Positions 34,830 to 43,961 of a stretch of 62,111 bases of DNA are shown here, piece by piece. This DNA is from Chloroflexota bacterium (lineage in GTDB: Bacteria > Chloroflexota > Anaerolineae > Promineifilales > Promineifilaceae): contig PDQY01000101.1 in assembly GCA_002746795.1 (NCBI GenBank), positions 1 through 62,111 on the forward strand, read 5' to 3'. Each line of letters begins with the position of its first letter. The stretch's first letter is position 1. Under the pieces are notes generated by a model, which saw nothing but the letters and a program-made list of their open reading frames with translations, did not search any database and was not told the origin of the DNA. The position numbers and the translations under genes are program-made.

Positions 34830-37142
34830 CTAGATGTCACAAGCCCCTGCCAGGCAAGCAAATTCTTGTGCTGCTGTGGTGAGATCCGTTTCCTCGTAAC
34901 GATAGGTCTTTGAGAAATCAATGTCTGGGAATTTGGCATCTAACTGCTCAAATTCTTCTTGTGTTATCTCCACATATGGCATTTGGTCATACTGAGCATC
35001 AAAAGCAGGTAGAAAAGCCATCCCGCCGATCTTGTTCTGGTTTTCCCAAACCCAACGGATGATGTCTAGCACTTCGCTTTGTTGGTACGTGATGGTTACA
35101 CTTGGATTATGCTCTGTGTAGTTCAGCTTGTTCTGCAACCAATAATCACATTGTTGCAAAGCGGAGCGTTCATTGCGGGTGATAGCGCCTTGGGGTGAGG
35201 CCACCGGGAAGTGAACAACCCAGGTTATGGCGTTTTCCCGAGTTTGACCATTTTCAGGATCCATGGGCACACCGGCGTCTTGTAATACTTTGCACAGGGG
35301 GCTGTGGGCATCTACGCGGATGTTACGGATGTAATAAGGTGCCCAACGAGCATGCAACCCGGATGAAGAGTTTAACAGTTGGGAGGAATTACCGGATGGC
35401 TTAACGGCCGTTATCGATGCAGATTGGTTAATCCCCAAAATTTCAGCATATTGTTTGTTCGTTTCAACAGCAACTTGCTGCAACTTCTTCTGGATTTCTG
35501 GGTCTTGGGCAGCGGGGCTGTCCATTTGCCCATTTAAGTCCACACCGAGGAGACGTTCCTCCATACAATTTTCCTGCCACGCTGGACGCAGGCCGGGGAA
35601 ATAGGTGGCCATTGATTGAATCGTGCCGATAATGGTGGCTAACTCAACCTTTTCTCGCAGACTTTCATAATCATCATCAAACCGAGCCACCGCACTGGTA
35701 AGATTACAGAATTCGAAGGGGCGCAAGATGATTTCACCACATGGATTCGTGCCAAATTCTGCTGATTTCCGTCGTTCCGCTCGATTTTCAACGGCTGCTT
35801 TGCGGTTGAATATACCCGGTTCACCACGTCCTGACTCCACCATATCGAGCAAGAAACGAGTGATTTCGGCTTGCGTTAGTTCCCGTTCTGGCCACACCGC
35901 AGAATTGTTGGCATTCCAGCGCTGACTGTTACTGCGCCAGAAGTCACCATCCTTGCAGTGACGCATCTCCAGATCATCATAGTCAAACAAAGAGATCATG
36001 GCCGTGCGCCGTACCCCACCAGAAACCGCCGCATCCCCCACCGCACACATAATGTCATGGGCATCCAGCGGTCGCAAGAAACCACCTTGCCGGGACAGGA
36101 TGCGGGTGCGTGCGAAATCAAGCATTTGACGCAGTGGTTCTGGTCCTGATGCTCGCCCACCCTTGACCCGTAATGGCGCTCCTGCTGGACGTACCTCAGA
36201 ATAGTCAAAGACAACATCTTCGCCTTCAAACCAGGTTGTTAGGCCAACGCGAACGGCTTGAGCCCAGCCTTCAGATGAATCGGGCACAACGAATGTCTTG
36301 GGCGGATTTCCTTTCTGACGAGGAATACGGGGGAACATTTCAACATATTTACGTTCTACCGTGAACCCCACACCGCAGCCACTCATAGAGATGATCAACG
36401 CTTCCACAAAGGAATCAATGCTGTCAACTGGCATGTAAGAGCAGTTATAAAGGGCGATATTGTTGCGCCGTGCTGCTGGCCCTGCCATGGCGAGTAAGCG
36501 CATGGAGGGCATGACTTTCATCTCTAAAATGCCTTGCCGCAGGCGATCATATATTTCAGGGGATAAACGATAATCAGAGAGTTCTTTCAGGAAGTCAACG
36601 GCTCGATTTACAGTTTCTACCCAAGTTTCACGCCGCCCTAATTCATAGTTGAAGCGGGAGTATTTATCGTAGAATTGGAATTTTTGAATTTGGGTGGGAA
36701 AGAATTTATCAGATTCAGCAAAGGCTGACCGCACACTGTCTGGCACGGGGCGTTTCGTGCGCATTTTGGCATGTTCTGCGCGGTAGAGAATGTAATGTTT
36801 GGCGGCTTCATATTCACCGGAGGCTTGCAGTACTATTTCGACAATGTCTTGCACGCCTTCGACGGTGGGGAGGTCAAACTTTGCTGCGACTACATTGACC
36901 ACTTGTTGGGTAATCGCATGAACTGAGGTTTTGGGTCGAATGTTGAGGGTGGTAAAGCAGCGCTCTAGCGCATTTTCAATCCGGTCGGGATCGAAGGCAA
37001 CGATGCGGCCATCACGCTTTACGATTTGTTTGGGTACGGCGATTTTGAAATCAATACTGTCTGCGTGGTGAGAACTGCTACCATTGGTGCCATTTTGGTG
37101 GGCATCTAAGACATTAACTTGCGTATTTTCTTTTTCAGCCAT
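34830..37142 (-). CDS. nrdJ: Adenosylcobalamin-dependent (class II) ribonucleotide reductase
   Basis: 770 residues. It reduces ribonucleotides to deoxyribonucleotides independently of oxygen using B12. An N-terminal ATP-cone (about 35-125) provides allosteric control. The substrate-site Cys234 lies in NCSYMP, and the radical-site residues Asn466, Cys468 and Glu470 lie in NPCGEI, with the partner Cys479 exactly 11 residues later as in the Lactobacillus leichmannii enzyme. The C-terminal shuttle pair is CLAGAC. The start at 37142 has AAGGAG 6 nt upstream. It follows nrdR by 96 bp on the same strand, so both probably share one promoter. Confidence 0.95.
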   Translation of the reverse strand: MAEKENTQVNVLDAHQNGTNGSSSHHADSIDFKIAVPKQIVKRDGRIVAFDPDRIENALERCFTTLNIRPKTSVHAITQQVVNVVAAKFDLPTVEGVQDIVEIVLQASGEYEAAKHYILYRAEHAKMRTKRPVPDSVRSAFAESDKFFPTQIQKFQFYDKYSRFNYELGRRETWVETVNRAVDFLKELSDYRLSPEIYDRLRQGILEMKVMPSMRLLAMAGPAARRNNIALYNCSYMPVDSIDSFVEALIISMSGCGVGFTVERKYVEMFPRIPRQKGNPPKTFVVPDSSEGWAQAVRVGLTTWFEGEDVVFDYSEVRPAGAPLRVKGGRASGPEPLRQMLDFARTRILSRQGGFLRPLDAHDIMCAVGDAAVSGGVRRTAMISLFDYDDLEMRHCKDGDFWRSNSQRWNANNSAVWPERELTQAEITRFLLDMVESGRGEPGIFNRKAAVENRAERRKSAEFGTNPCGEIILRPFEFCNLTSAVARFDDDYESLREKVELATIIGTIQSMATYFPGLRPAWQENCMEERLLGVDLNGQMDSPAAQDPEIQKKLQQVAVETNKQYAEILGINQSASITAVKPSGNSSQLLNSSSGLHARWAPYYIRNIRVDAHSPLCKVLQDAGVPMDPENGQTRENAITWVVHFPVASPQGAITRNERSALQQCDYWLQNKLNYTEHNPSVTITYQQSEVLDIIRWVWENQNKIGGMAFLPAFDAQYDQMPYVEITQEEFEQLDAKFPDIDFSKTYRYEETDLTTAAQEFACLAGACDI

Positions 37143-37238
37143 AAAGTGCTCCTTCCAGCAAAAATATTATGTAAATTTAGTAAATAAAAATAAGCAAAAC
37201 AAGACCCAACCAGGCTAAATACGGCTTGTGGTTGAGAA

Positions 37239-37691
37239 TTATTTGCCTAATAAAAGACGATCTATTTCTGTGCGTATGGATTCCAGGTCGCCAAGACCCA
37301 GGTAGACAATGGCATAACGAATATAGGCAACTTCGTCGAGTTCTTTGAGTTTTTTGATTATTTTGTCACCGACAAGTCGGCTGTTGACTTCTGAGCGCCC
37401 CATTTGTTGTAATTCGGCTTCAACTTCCCCTGCAATCCGTTCAATATCTTCAGCCGCAACTGGACGTTTAGCACAAGCGACACGAATCCCGGCCAACACT
37501 TTGTCGCGGGAAAATTCTTCTCGGGTGCCATCTTTTTTGATAAGTAAGGGTGTGGCTAAAATGGGACGTTCGTATGAACTAAATCGTTGTTGACATTTAT
37601 CACAAACACGCCGTCGCCGAGTGCCGCCACGCGCATCATGACTGGTGTCAATGACACGTGTTTTTTTGTGATTGCAGTAGGGGCATTTCAT
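37239..37691 (-). CDS. nrdR: Transcriptional repressor NrdR
   Basis: 150 residues, typical length. The zinc ribbon CPYCNHKKTRVIDTSHD...CDKCQQRFSSYER (1-43) binds DNA. The ATP-cone (about 48-138) senses dATP/ATP. It represses ribonucleotide reductase genes when dATP is high. Here it lies directly upstream of nrdJ, and two NrdR-box-like sites precede it, suggesting autoregulation of the nrdR-nrdJ unit. Confidence 0.95.
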   Translation of the reverse strand: MKCPYCNHKKTRVIDTSHDARGGTRRRRVCDKCQQRFSSYERPILATPLLIKKDGTREEFSRDKVLAGIRVACAKRPVAAEDIERIAGEVEAELQQMGRSEVNSRLVGDKIIKKLKELDEVAYIRYAIVYLGLGDLESIRTEIDRLLLGK

Positions 37692-37757
37692 GCCAACAAA
37701 TCTCCAAAATAATGATCAGTCCCAATTATGTATTACAGGAGCATAATTTGAATAAAT

Positions 37758-37803
37758 GAGCCATATATGGGGGTTTGGTTACTCTAGAGCCCTATATCTG
37801 GCG
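37758..37803. promoter_or_regulatory. Candidate tandem NrdR boxes
   Basis: Box 1 at 37758-37772 (GAGCCATATATGGGG) and box 2 at 37789-37803 (GCCCTATATCTGGCG) resemble the ACACWATATVTWGTG consensus. Their ATAT cores are 31 bp apart, the spacing of paired NrdR sites in other bacteria (three helical turns). They lie 67-112 bp upstream of the nrdR start codon. The outer bases match only partly. Confidence 0.5.
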
Positions 37804-38249
37804 TTGAAAGTGGCGAGATTATAGCATACGGCCGTTTTGCTGACAAGCGATTTCTTCGTGACAAAACCTTAAAACATTAACGGCCGTTTACACTCGATTA
37901 ACTACTTGTTTGCAAGGAAACTGGGACGAAAAACAGACACAAGTGGAACTTTGCGCTCCAACGAAAACGAGGCCACCGCAACCAGGTGTGGCAGATGATG
38001 GAGAAACAATTGCCCCCTCTAGCACCTTATCAGCGACAGAGTCTAATGATTCACTTTATGAAGTAACAAATGTTCTGCCAGAGTCTATTAGATGGCTTTC
38101 TCTCCTGATAAGCTTAGGATTTAAAGTGATGACAACGGCCGTTTCGCGTGGTGAGGGCTCCCGTACCAGAAAATAACCGAAGGCACCGTGATGAATAACG
38201 GCCGTTTACCTGTGGGAATAACTACTCACCATTTACCGCCCACTGCTCA
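37804..38249. other. Gap between ftsZ and nrdR, no gene supported
   Basis: About 445 bp holding three exact AACGGCCGTT copies (37879, 38134, 38197), one near-copy (37828) and a filler-like string near 38213-38250. An 88-codon frame at 37910-38176 lacks a ribosome site, starts with TTG and resembles nothing known. This is a rare intergenic cluster of the palindrome. Confidence 0.5.
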
Positions 38250-39410
38250 CTATCTTTTCTTGCGCAAAAATGCAGGCACGTCAATATCATTTACCCGATA
38301 GGTTGAGTCAGTAGTTGTTGTTTTTGAGGGTGCCGTTTTAGCTGTGGCGCTGACACCTGTCGTCTTACGGCGGAGCGCACCACTGGTGGTTGGCTGGTTG
38401 ACCTGCCGATTCATCGCACGCATCATAGGCATTGAATGATCAAAGCCCGTAGCAATCACAGTCATACGAATTTCGTCACCCAGGGTCTCATCGATAACCG
38501 CCCCGAAGATGAGATTGACATCAGGATGTGCGGTTTCACGGATGACAGAAGCGGCCTGGTTGATCTCAAACAGACTTAAATCAGTGCCGCCAGTCACATT
38601 AAACAAAATGCCTTTAGCCCCATCAATGGTCACGTCAAGCATAGGGCTAGACATAGCTTTTTCTGCGGCTTGCAGAGCGCGGTCATCGCCACTGGCTGAA
38701 CCAACCGCCATCAACGCTGCCCCACCCAGGGACATAATCGCTTTTATGTCGGCGAAATCCAAATTGATCAGACCCGGCACAGTAATCAATTCACTGATTC
38801 CCTGGATGCCTTGCCGCAGAACATCGTCTGCTAATTTAAAAGAATCCAACAGCGAAATGCGTTTGTCCGCTGTTTCTAGCAATTTATCGTTGGGAATCAC
38901 GATGAGCGTGTCAACATGTTCTTTTAACTCTTCGATTCCTGCCTCGGCCGCGCGGGCACGATGGGCACCTTCAAAAGTAAACGGCCGTGTGACCACCCCG
39001 ATGGTTAGAGCCCCTTCGCTCCGTGCCACTTTAGCCACAGTTGGAGCCGCCCCAGTACCTGTGCCGCCACCCATCCCAGCTGTGACAAACACCATATCTG
39101 AGCCTTCGAGAGAAAAATGCAAATCTTCCTCTGATTCCTCGGCAGATTTCTTGCCGATTTCAGGATCACCGCCTGAGCCTAGACCACGTGTTGTGCGGTC
39201 ACCTAATTGCAACTTTTGCGGTGCCAGATTGCTTTCAAGCGCCTGTTTGTCCGTGTTGACAGCAATAAAATCGACACCAATGATATTTTCTTCAATCATA
39301 CGATTGAGGGCATTCCCGCCGCCGCCGCCAACGCCAACGACACGGATTAAGGCAGCGCCTTCTGTTTCTGGCATTCTTTGTGTACCCATTGTATTTCCTT
39401 TTTGTGTCAT
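38250..39410 (-). CDS. ftsZ: Cell division protein FtsZ
   Basis: Tubulin-like GTPase that forms the division ring. The T1 loop region [17 protein letters not shown], the signature [12 protein letters not shown] and the T7 loop NLDFADI are intact. The conserved C-terminal peptide [12 protein letters not shown], which binds FtsA, is present after a Thr/Ser-rich linker. The ATG at 39410 follows GAGGGG by 9 nt. A second ATG at 39389 with AGGA is equally possible. It is the last classical dcw gene, 76 bp after ftsA. Confidence 0.97.
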   Translation of the reverse strand: MTQKGNTMGTQRMPETEGAALIRVVGVGGGGGNALNRMIEENIIGVDFIAVNTDKQALESNLAPQKLQLGDRTTRGLGSGGDPEIGKKSAEESEEDLHFSLEGSDMVFVTAGMGGGTGTGAAPTVAKVARSEGALTIGVVTRPFTFEGAHRARAAEAGIEELKEHVDTLIVIPNDKLLETADKRISLLDSFKLADDVLRQGIQGISELITVPGLINLDFADIKAIMSLGGAALMAVGSASGDDRALQAAEKAMSSPMLDVTIDGAKGILFNVTGGTDLSLFEINQAASVIRETAHPDVNLIFGAVIDETLGDEIRMTVIATGFDHSMPMMRAMNRQVNQPTTSGALRRKTTGVSATAKTAPSKTTTTDSTYRVNDIDVPAFLRKKR

Positions 39411-39486
39411 AATTTCAAACCCCTCGTGCGTTTCTCCCCCCAATCTTTCCTCAAATCAAGAAAGGAGGAGGTTATGTAGTAAACTT

Positions 39487-40701
39487 TTACCCAGGTAATA
39501 ATGCTTTCAAAATATTGCTCATGCGCCGCTGCCATAAACTTGTGATAGGACGTGGACGATAAGATTGATTGTCAGCCATAGCCCAGCGCAACAAACCGAT
39601 TCCAGTCGCGTAAGCTGGGCTATGGATATTGTCTACCATACCCACCACATTTTTAGGACGAGCCACGCGGGCAGGCACATTGAGAACTTGCTCAGCAATG
39701 GTGGTGATGCCCCTCATTTGGGCTGTGCCACCAGTCAGGACAATGCCAGCTGGCAGTAGGCCATCATAACCCGAACGCCGGATTTCTTGCAGAATGAGCT
39801 GGAAGATTTCTTCCATGCGTGCTTCGATAACATAGGCTAAATCTTGACGCCCAACTTGGATTTTCTCGCCGCCAAATGGCTCGACCGTAAAGACAAAATT
39901 GGGGTCGATGTCTGCTGGTCGGCAATCTCCATGCTGAATTTTCACTTGTTCCGCAATGTCGTATGGGGCGCGTAAGCCGATGGCGATGTCGTTTGAGATG
40001 TGATAGCCGCCAATCGGGATGACTTGGGTGTGCCAGACTGTGCCTTGCATGTAGAGAGCCAGGTCTGTAGTGCCTCCGCCAATATCCGCTACGATGACGC
40101 CCATTTCCCGTTCATTTTCCTCTAAAACGGCTTCACCAGAGGCCAGTGCGTTTAGCACAAACTCTTCTGGTTGAATGCCCACACTATCGACGCACTTCGC
40201 CAGGTTCATGATGGCTGGTGTGGCTGCCGTGACGATATGGGTTTCTACTTCTAGCTTGAAGCCGTGCATTCCCAGCGGGTTGCGAATGCCTTCCTGTTCG
40301 TCAATGGTATAACTCCGGGGAATCAAGTGAATGATTTGCCGGTTTTGGGGCACGGTTATGGCCTGGGCGGCATCTAAAGCGCGTCCGATGTCATCATGGG
40401 TCACCCCATTGTTATTACGACTGATGGCGGCGGCTCCGCGATTGTTGCTGGAGCCAATATGTTCCCCAGCCATGCTGACTAACGCCTGGGTTAGATTGTA
40501 GCCGGAGGTTTGCTCTGCTTGTTCAACTGCTTTTGCCACAGCTACTGAAGCTTCATTAACATCCATGACAATGCCTTTGCGCATGCCTCTGGCGGCTTCT
40601 TGACCCATGCCAATGATTTGTAGATTCCCTTGTTTTACTTCTCCCACGAGGGCACAAATCTTGGTGGTTCCTATATCGATTGCAAAAATGATTTGTTCCA
40701 T
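39487..40701 (-). CDS. ftsA: Cell division protein FtsA
   Basis: 404 residues. Actin-like membrane tether for FtsZ. Phosphate-1 motif FAIDIGTTKICALVGE, the 1C/SHS2 region around VNEASVAVAKAVEQAEQ, phosphate-2 VIVADIGGGTTDLALY and the adenosine motif GIVLTGGTAQMRGI are all visible. The C-terminus ends in an amphipathic stretch (SLWQRRMSNILKALLPG) that would bind the membrane. The order ftsQ-ftsA-ftsZ is standard. Confidence 0.96.
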   Translation of the reverse strand: MEQIIFAIDIGTTKICALVGEVKQGNLQIIGMGQEAARGMRKGIVMDVNEASVAVAKAVEQAEQTSGYNLTQALVSMAGEHIGSSNNRGAAAISRNNNGVTHDDIGRALDAAQAITVPQNRQIIHLIPRSYTIDEQEGIRNPLGMHGFKLEVETHIVTAATPAIMNLAKCVDSVGIQPEEFVLNALASGEAVLEENEREMGVIVADIGGGTTDLALYMQGTVWHTQVIPIGGYHISNDIAIGLRAPYDIAEQVKIQHGDCRPADIDPNFVFTVEPFGGEKIQVGRQDLAYVIEARMEEIFQLILQEIRRSGYDGLLPAGIVLTGGTAQMRGITTIAEQVLNVPARVARPKNVVGMVDNIHSPAYATGIGLLRWAMADNQSYRPRPITSLWQRRMSNILKALLPG

Positions 40702-40754
40702 AAGCTGTTACCTTTCCTGACGGTTTTTCAATCTCAGTGACGTTGCTTGGTAAA

Positions 40755-41693
40755 TTACTGAGCCAGGTAGTAAGGTTTTTCCTGATTGCTGACGCTGACG
40801 TATTGAGGTTGGATACCCCGCGCCAGCAAATCGGCGATCATGGTTTCGTAGACGACTAGTTTCTGATTCATATCGGTTCCTTGACCGAAATAGGCACGCC
40901 AGCCACGGCCATCTTGATAGCTTAATCCCCCAGAAGGGCGGTAGTAGAGCTTATCAATGTTTGGCCGCAGCTGACGCAGTTGGAGCGCACCCATTAGGAC
41001 GTCTTCGGGGATAAAGCTCACGTTGGCTTCAGTGGAACCGGAAACGGCCGTTTCTGGTTCTGAGCCATCAAGAGATTCATCCATCACTGAAGGTGTTGGC
41101 GGCACTTCATATTCGATAGTCAGAAGTCCTATGGCGGAGGTACGCGCCGGGATTAACTGGCTGTCTTGGGTGATCCAAAACTGTTTGCTCCCTTCTTGCC
41201 ACACAGCAATGGGGGAATCTTCAACAATCTCGATATACACCTCATTTGGCCAGGCGAGTTTAACTTTGGTGGAGACCACACCAGGCAGGGCAGCGATGCG
41301 GGTGGCGGCTTCATTGGGATCTGCCGCAAAGACGTGTGCACCAGCTAGCCCGCTCACGGAAACGATCTCTGATGGAGGGATGGTGACCGCACCATCGACG
41401 GGAATTGTTGTCAAATAGAAATTTTCCTGGGTTGCTGCAACGTAAAGTGCAAAGATAGTAACTGCCAGCAAAACCAGGCTAATCCAGCGCGAGGAAAGCA
41501 CGAAACCTTTAATAGCACTGGTGGGCAAAGCGGCCTGACGGCGGTTGCGTCGGCGCCGTTTTTTGGCAGTTTGAGGTACTTCAGGCACGACCATGCGCGG
41601 CGCACGAAGGGTATGTGCATTTTGTACCCGGCGCATGGTCGGCTGCTTGCGTAGATGTCTATTTCTTTGGGTTTGCCGTTTTTTTGGTTTCAT
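40755..41693 (-). CDS. ftsQ: Cell division protein FtsQ/DivIB
   Basis: 312 residues. A very basic cytoplasmic tail of about 70 residues is followed by one membrane helix (about 72-90). The POTRA domain (FYLTTIPVDGAVTIPP...SEIVSVSGLAGAHVF) and a beta domain follow, the latter interrupted by an acidic linker (about 196-226, SLDGSEPETAVSG). It links FtsL/FtsB-type proteins to the septal synthase. The linker carries an AACGGCCGTT copy and looks recently inserted relative to family proteins. Confidence 0.9.
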   Translation of the reverse strand: MKPKKRQTQRNRHLRKQPTMRRVQNAHTLRAPRMVVPEVPQTAKKRRRRNRRQAALPTSAIKGFVLSSRWISLVLLAVTIFALYVAATQENFYLTTIPVDGAVTIPPSEIVSVSGLAGAHVFAADPNEAATRIAALPGVVSTKVKLAWPNEVYIEIVEDSPIAVWQEGSKQFWITQDSQLIPARTSAIGLLTIEYEVPPTPSVMDESLDGSEPETAVSGSTEANVSFIPEDVLMGALQLRQLRPNIDKLYYRPSGGLSYQDGRGWRAYFGQGTDMNQKLVVYETMIADLLARGIQPQYVSVSNQEKPYYLAQ

Positions 41694-41699
41694 TGGTTT

Positions 41700-41785
41700 A
41701 GTCGTTTAGTCGAGTAGTCGTTTTGTCGTTTAGTCTGGTAGCTGGTGACTACCGGACTGTTTGACTGTTCGATTACTTGACTATT
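41700..41785. repeat. Degenerate short-period intergenic tract
   Basis: Loosely repeated words of the type GTCGTTTAGTCG, then GACTGTTTGACTGTTCGATTACTTGAC, here split at position 41752. The same style of text (GTTCACTGTTCAC, TTACTGCTTACT, ATTACTTACTCATTACTT) occurs at 1487-1540, 2950-2998, 17940-17965, 24285-24352, 42985-43015 and 56300-56336, always in gaps between genes. Confidence 0.55.
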
Positions 41786-42917
41786 CTGTAAAATCAGTTT
41801 TTAGGTTTGATTTTTCCTCATGACGATCCAGCGCCAAATTAATCAGGTGATCGAGTAGTTCAGAATAGGGAATGCCGGTTGCTTCCCACAATTTCGGATA
41901 CATGGAAATGCGGGTGAACCCGGGAATGGTGTTGATTTCATTTAGATAAATATTGTTGTTATCTGTATCGAGCAGTAAGTCAACGCGCCCTAAGCCAGCA
42001 CAGTCGATGGCTTTGTAGGCACGCAGCGCCAATTGGCGCACTGTGTTAGACATGTCTTCATCAATTTCAGCTGGGATGATGAGTTCTGAATCGTCATCAG
42101 AGCCAGGTTCGGCCAGATATTTTGCCGTGTAGTCGTAGAAGTCACGCCGAGGTCGAATTTCGCCCACGATGCTGGCGATGGGGTTGTCGTTGCCCATGAC
42201 AGCGACTTCAAGCTCCCGCACGTTGATCCCTTGCTCTACAACGATTCGCCTGTCGTAACGAGTGGCTTCGTCTAAGCCTGCTTTCAGCTCTGCACGGGTT
42301 TGGCATTTGCTGATGCCCACGCTTGAGCCTAAGTTGGCTGGCTTGGTGAAGACGGGGTAGGGGAGAGCGGCTTCTATTTGGTCGAGAACGGCCGTTTCGT
42401 CATCTAGCCAATCTCGCTTTAACACTAACTGCCAGGGGAGAATCGGCAGGTCATGGGCAACCATGACATGTTTGAAGATGCCCTTGTCCATACCAACCGC
42501 AGAACCCACAACGCCTGCGCCCACGTATGGCAGCCCCGCCAGCTCCAGCAGCCCTTGCACGGTGCCATCTTCACCATAGGTGCCATGCAGCACGGGAATG
42601 AGTACATCCAGTTGTGCCAACGCAGTCAGACCCCCATCATTTTCGTTTTCATCCATACGCATTAAAGTCGAGGCCGTGGGATCGGGCAACAGGGCAGCCT
42701 GCGCTGCAGACTTTCCCTCGGTCAAAGCCGCCACCGCATCACCCGTCAGCCAATGGCCGTGTTTGGTGATACCAACAGGTATGATCTCATACTTGTCTCG
42801 GTCCAAGGCATCTATCACTGATTGCCCCGACTGTAAGGAGACTTCATGTTCGCCTGATCGTCCACCAAAGATGACGCCGACTTTTATTTTGCGTGATTGT
42901 GATTCCTTTCCTGTCAT
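41781..42917 (-). CDS. ddl: D-alanine--D-alanine ligase
   Basis: 378 residues. ATP-dependent joining of two D-alanines for the peptidoglycan stem. The N-terminal [19 protein letters not shown], the ATP-grasp motif [16 protein letters not shown] and the metal-binding [21 protein letters not shown] are intact. Placed between murB and ftsQ as in many dcw clusters. An insert of about 20 acidic/hydrophilic residues after the KYLAEPG segment is seen in many DdlA-type proteins. Confidence 0.95.
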   Translation of the reverse strand: MTGKESQSRKIKVGVIFGGRSGEHEVSLQSGQSVIDALDRDKYEIIPVGITKHGHWLTGDAVAALTEGKSAAQAALLPDPTASTLMRMDENENDGGLTALAQLDVLIPVLHGTYGEDGTVQGLLELAGLPYVGAGVVGSAVGMDKGIFKHVMVAHDLPILPWQLVLKRDWLDDETAVLDQIEAALPYPVFTKPANLGSSVGISKCQTRAELKAGLDEATRYDRRIVVEQGINVRELEVAVMGNDNPIASIVGEIRPRRDFYDYTAKYLAEPGSDDDSELIIPAEIDEDMSNTVRQLALRAYKAIDCAGLGRVDLLLDTDNNNIYLNEINTIPGFTRISMYPKLWEATGIPYSELLDHLINLALDRHEEKSNLKTDFTE

Positions 42918-42948
42918 ATGTTTAGTTAGCGGTAAACGGTGTCCGGCA

Positions 42949-42992
42949 TAGGAGCGGAAATTAAATAATATGACATAGTCGTTTCCTTACCG
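42949..42992 (-). repeat. Interspersed repeat R2, right-half copy
   Basis: Read on the minus strand it gives GTGAACGGTAAGGAAACGAC and ends ATTTAATTTCCGCTCCTA, nearly identical to the right half of the copy at 26428-26520. It lies just upstream of ddl, followed by a GTTCACGATCCACTGTTCAC filler string before murB. Confidence 0.75.
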
Positions 42993-43007
42993 TTCACGAT
43001 CCACTGT

Positions 43008-43961
43008 TCACTCTTCAAACTGCCAATTGCCCACCAACTCCACTTCTAAATCCATCTCCACGCCAAATTGTTCACGGACAGTATTCCACGCTTCGGCAAT
43101 GAGTGAGCGGATATCTTCGGCAGTTGCCTCACCATCACTCACAAAAAAGTTTGCATGGCGTTCAGAGATGCGTACATTGCCCACTTGAAACCCTTTTAGT
43201 CCGGCTGTGTCAATCAGATAGCCCGCATAATAATTAGGCGGATTCTTAAACATTGAGCCCATACTGGCTCCGCCGGGCTGGGTTTGTTTACGATAAGCGG
43301 TAAAGCCTGCGGCTCTCCCCGTCAAGATGTCTACCGGTTCTGGTGTGAGTTGCAATTCAACAGAGAGTACCACCCGCCGCGCTAAATCACGCCCTTGTTC
43401 TTGCTTGAGAACACTGGTGCGATAATCATATTTTAATCGCTCATTGGTGTAGAGCTTGGCTCCACGCCCTGGTTCCCAAATGTTGGCTGCCAGGACAATG
43501 CTGGCCATATCACTCCCATGGGCGCCGGAATTGCCTACCACGGCACCACCAATGGTTCCGGGAATCCCCACAGCCCACTCGAGGCCGCCTAATCCTTTGC
43601 CAATACATTGCCGAGCCAAGGAAGAGAAATTCATGCCAGATTCAACGGTGCAAACCACATGAGCGCCGGTATGGCGAAACTGCACGTTTTTGGCGCGGTT
43701 CATGATGACGAGGCCACGTAAGCCTAGATCAGAAACGAGAATGTTTGAACCGCCCCCCAGGATAAAATATGGGATATGATTGGCATAAGCTAACTCAACG
43801 GCCGTTTGCAATTCCAGCGCATTTTTAACTGTTAAAAACATTTCAGCTGGTCCTCCAACCCGTGCCGATGTATATTTTGCCATGGGCACTTCCAGTTGGA
43901 ATCGCTCGCCAAATATTTCTTGAAACTGTGTCACTTGTTGTACCGTTGTTCTTGAATTCAT
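43008..43961 (-). CDS. murB: UDP-N-acetylenolpyruvoylglucosamine reductase
   Basis: 317 residues from the ATG at 43961, which overlaps the murC stop as ATGA. FAD-dependent reduction giving UDP-MurNAc. Visible are TSARVGGPAEMFL, the FAD-contacting GGGSNILVSD and GIPGTIGGAVVGNSGAHG, then GGASMGSMFKNP with the proton-donor Ser, and the terminal SERHANFFVSDGEATAEDI. An in-frame upstream start at 43997 would overlap murC by 40 bp and lacks family similarity. Confidence 0.95.
   Translation of the reverse strand: MNSRTTVQQVTQFQEIFGERFQLEVPMAKYTSARVGGPAEMFLTVKNALELQTAVELAYANHIPYFILGGGSNILVSDLGLRGLVIMNRAKNVQFRHTGAHVVCTVESGMNFSSLARQCIGKGLGGLEWAVGIPGTIGGAVVGNSGAHGSDMASIVLAANIWEPGRGAKLYTNERLKYDYRTSVLKQEQGRDLARRVVLSVELQLTPEPVDILTGRAAGFTAYRKQTQPGGASMGSMFKNPPNYYAGYLIDTAGLKGFQVGNVRISERHANFFVSDGEATAEDIRSLIAEAWNTVREQFGVEMDLEVELVGNWQFEE

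Noticed and set aside
37910..38176. 88-codon frame between nrdR and ftsZ
   Set aside because: TTG start, no ribosome site, no family resemblance, and it includes a palindrome copy that lies in an intergenic cluster of the motif.
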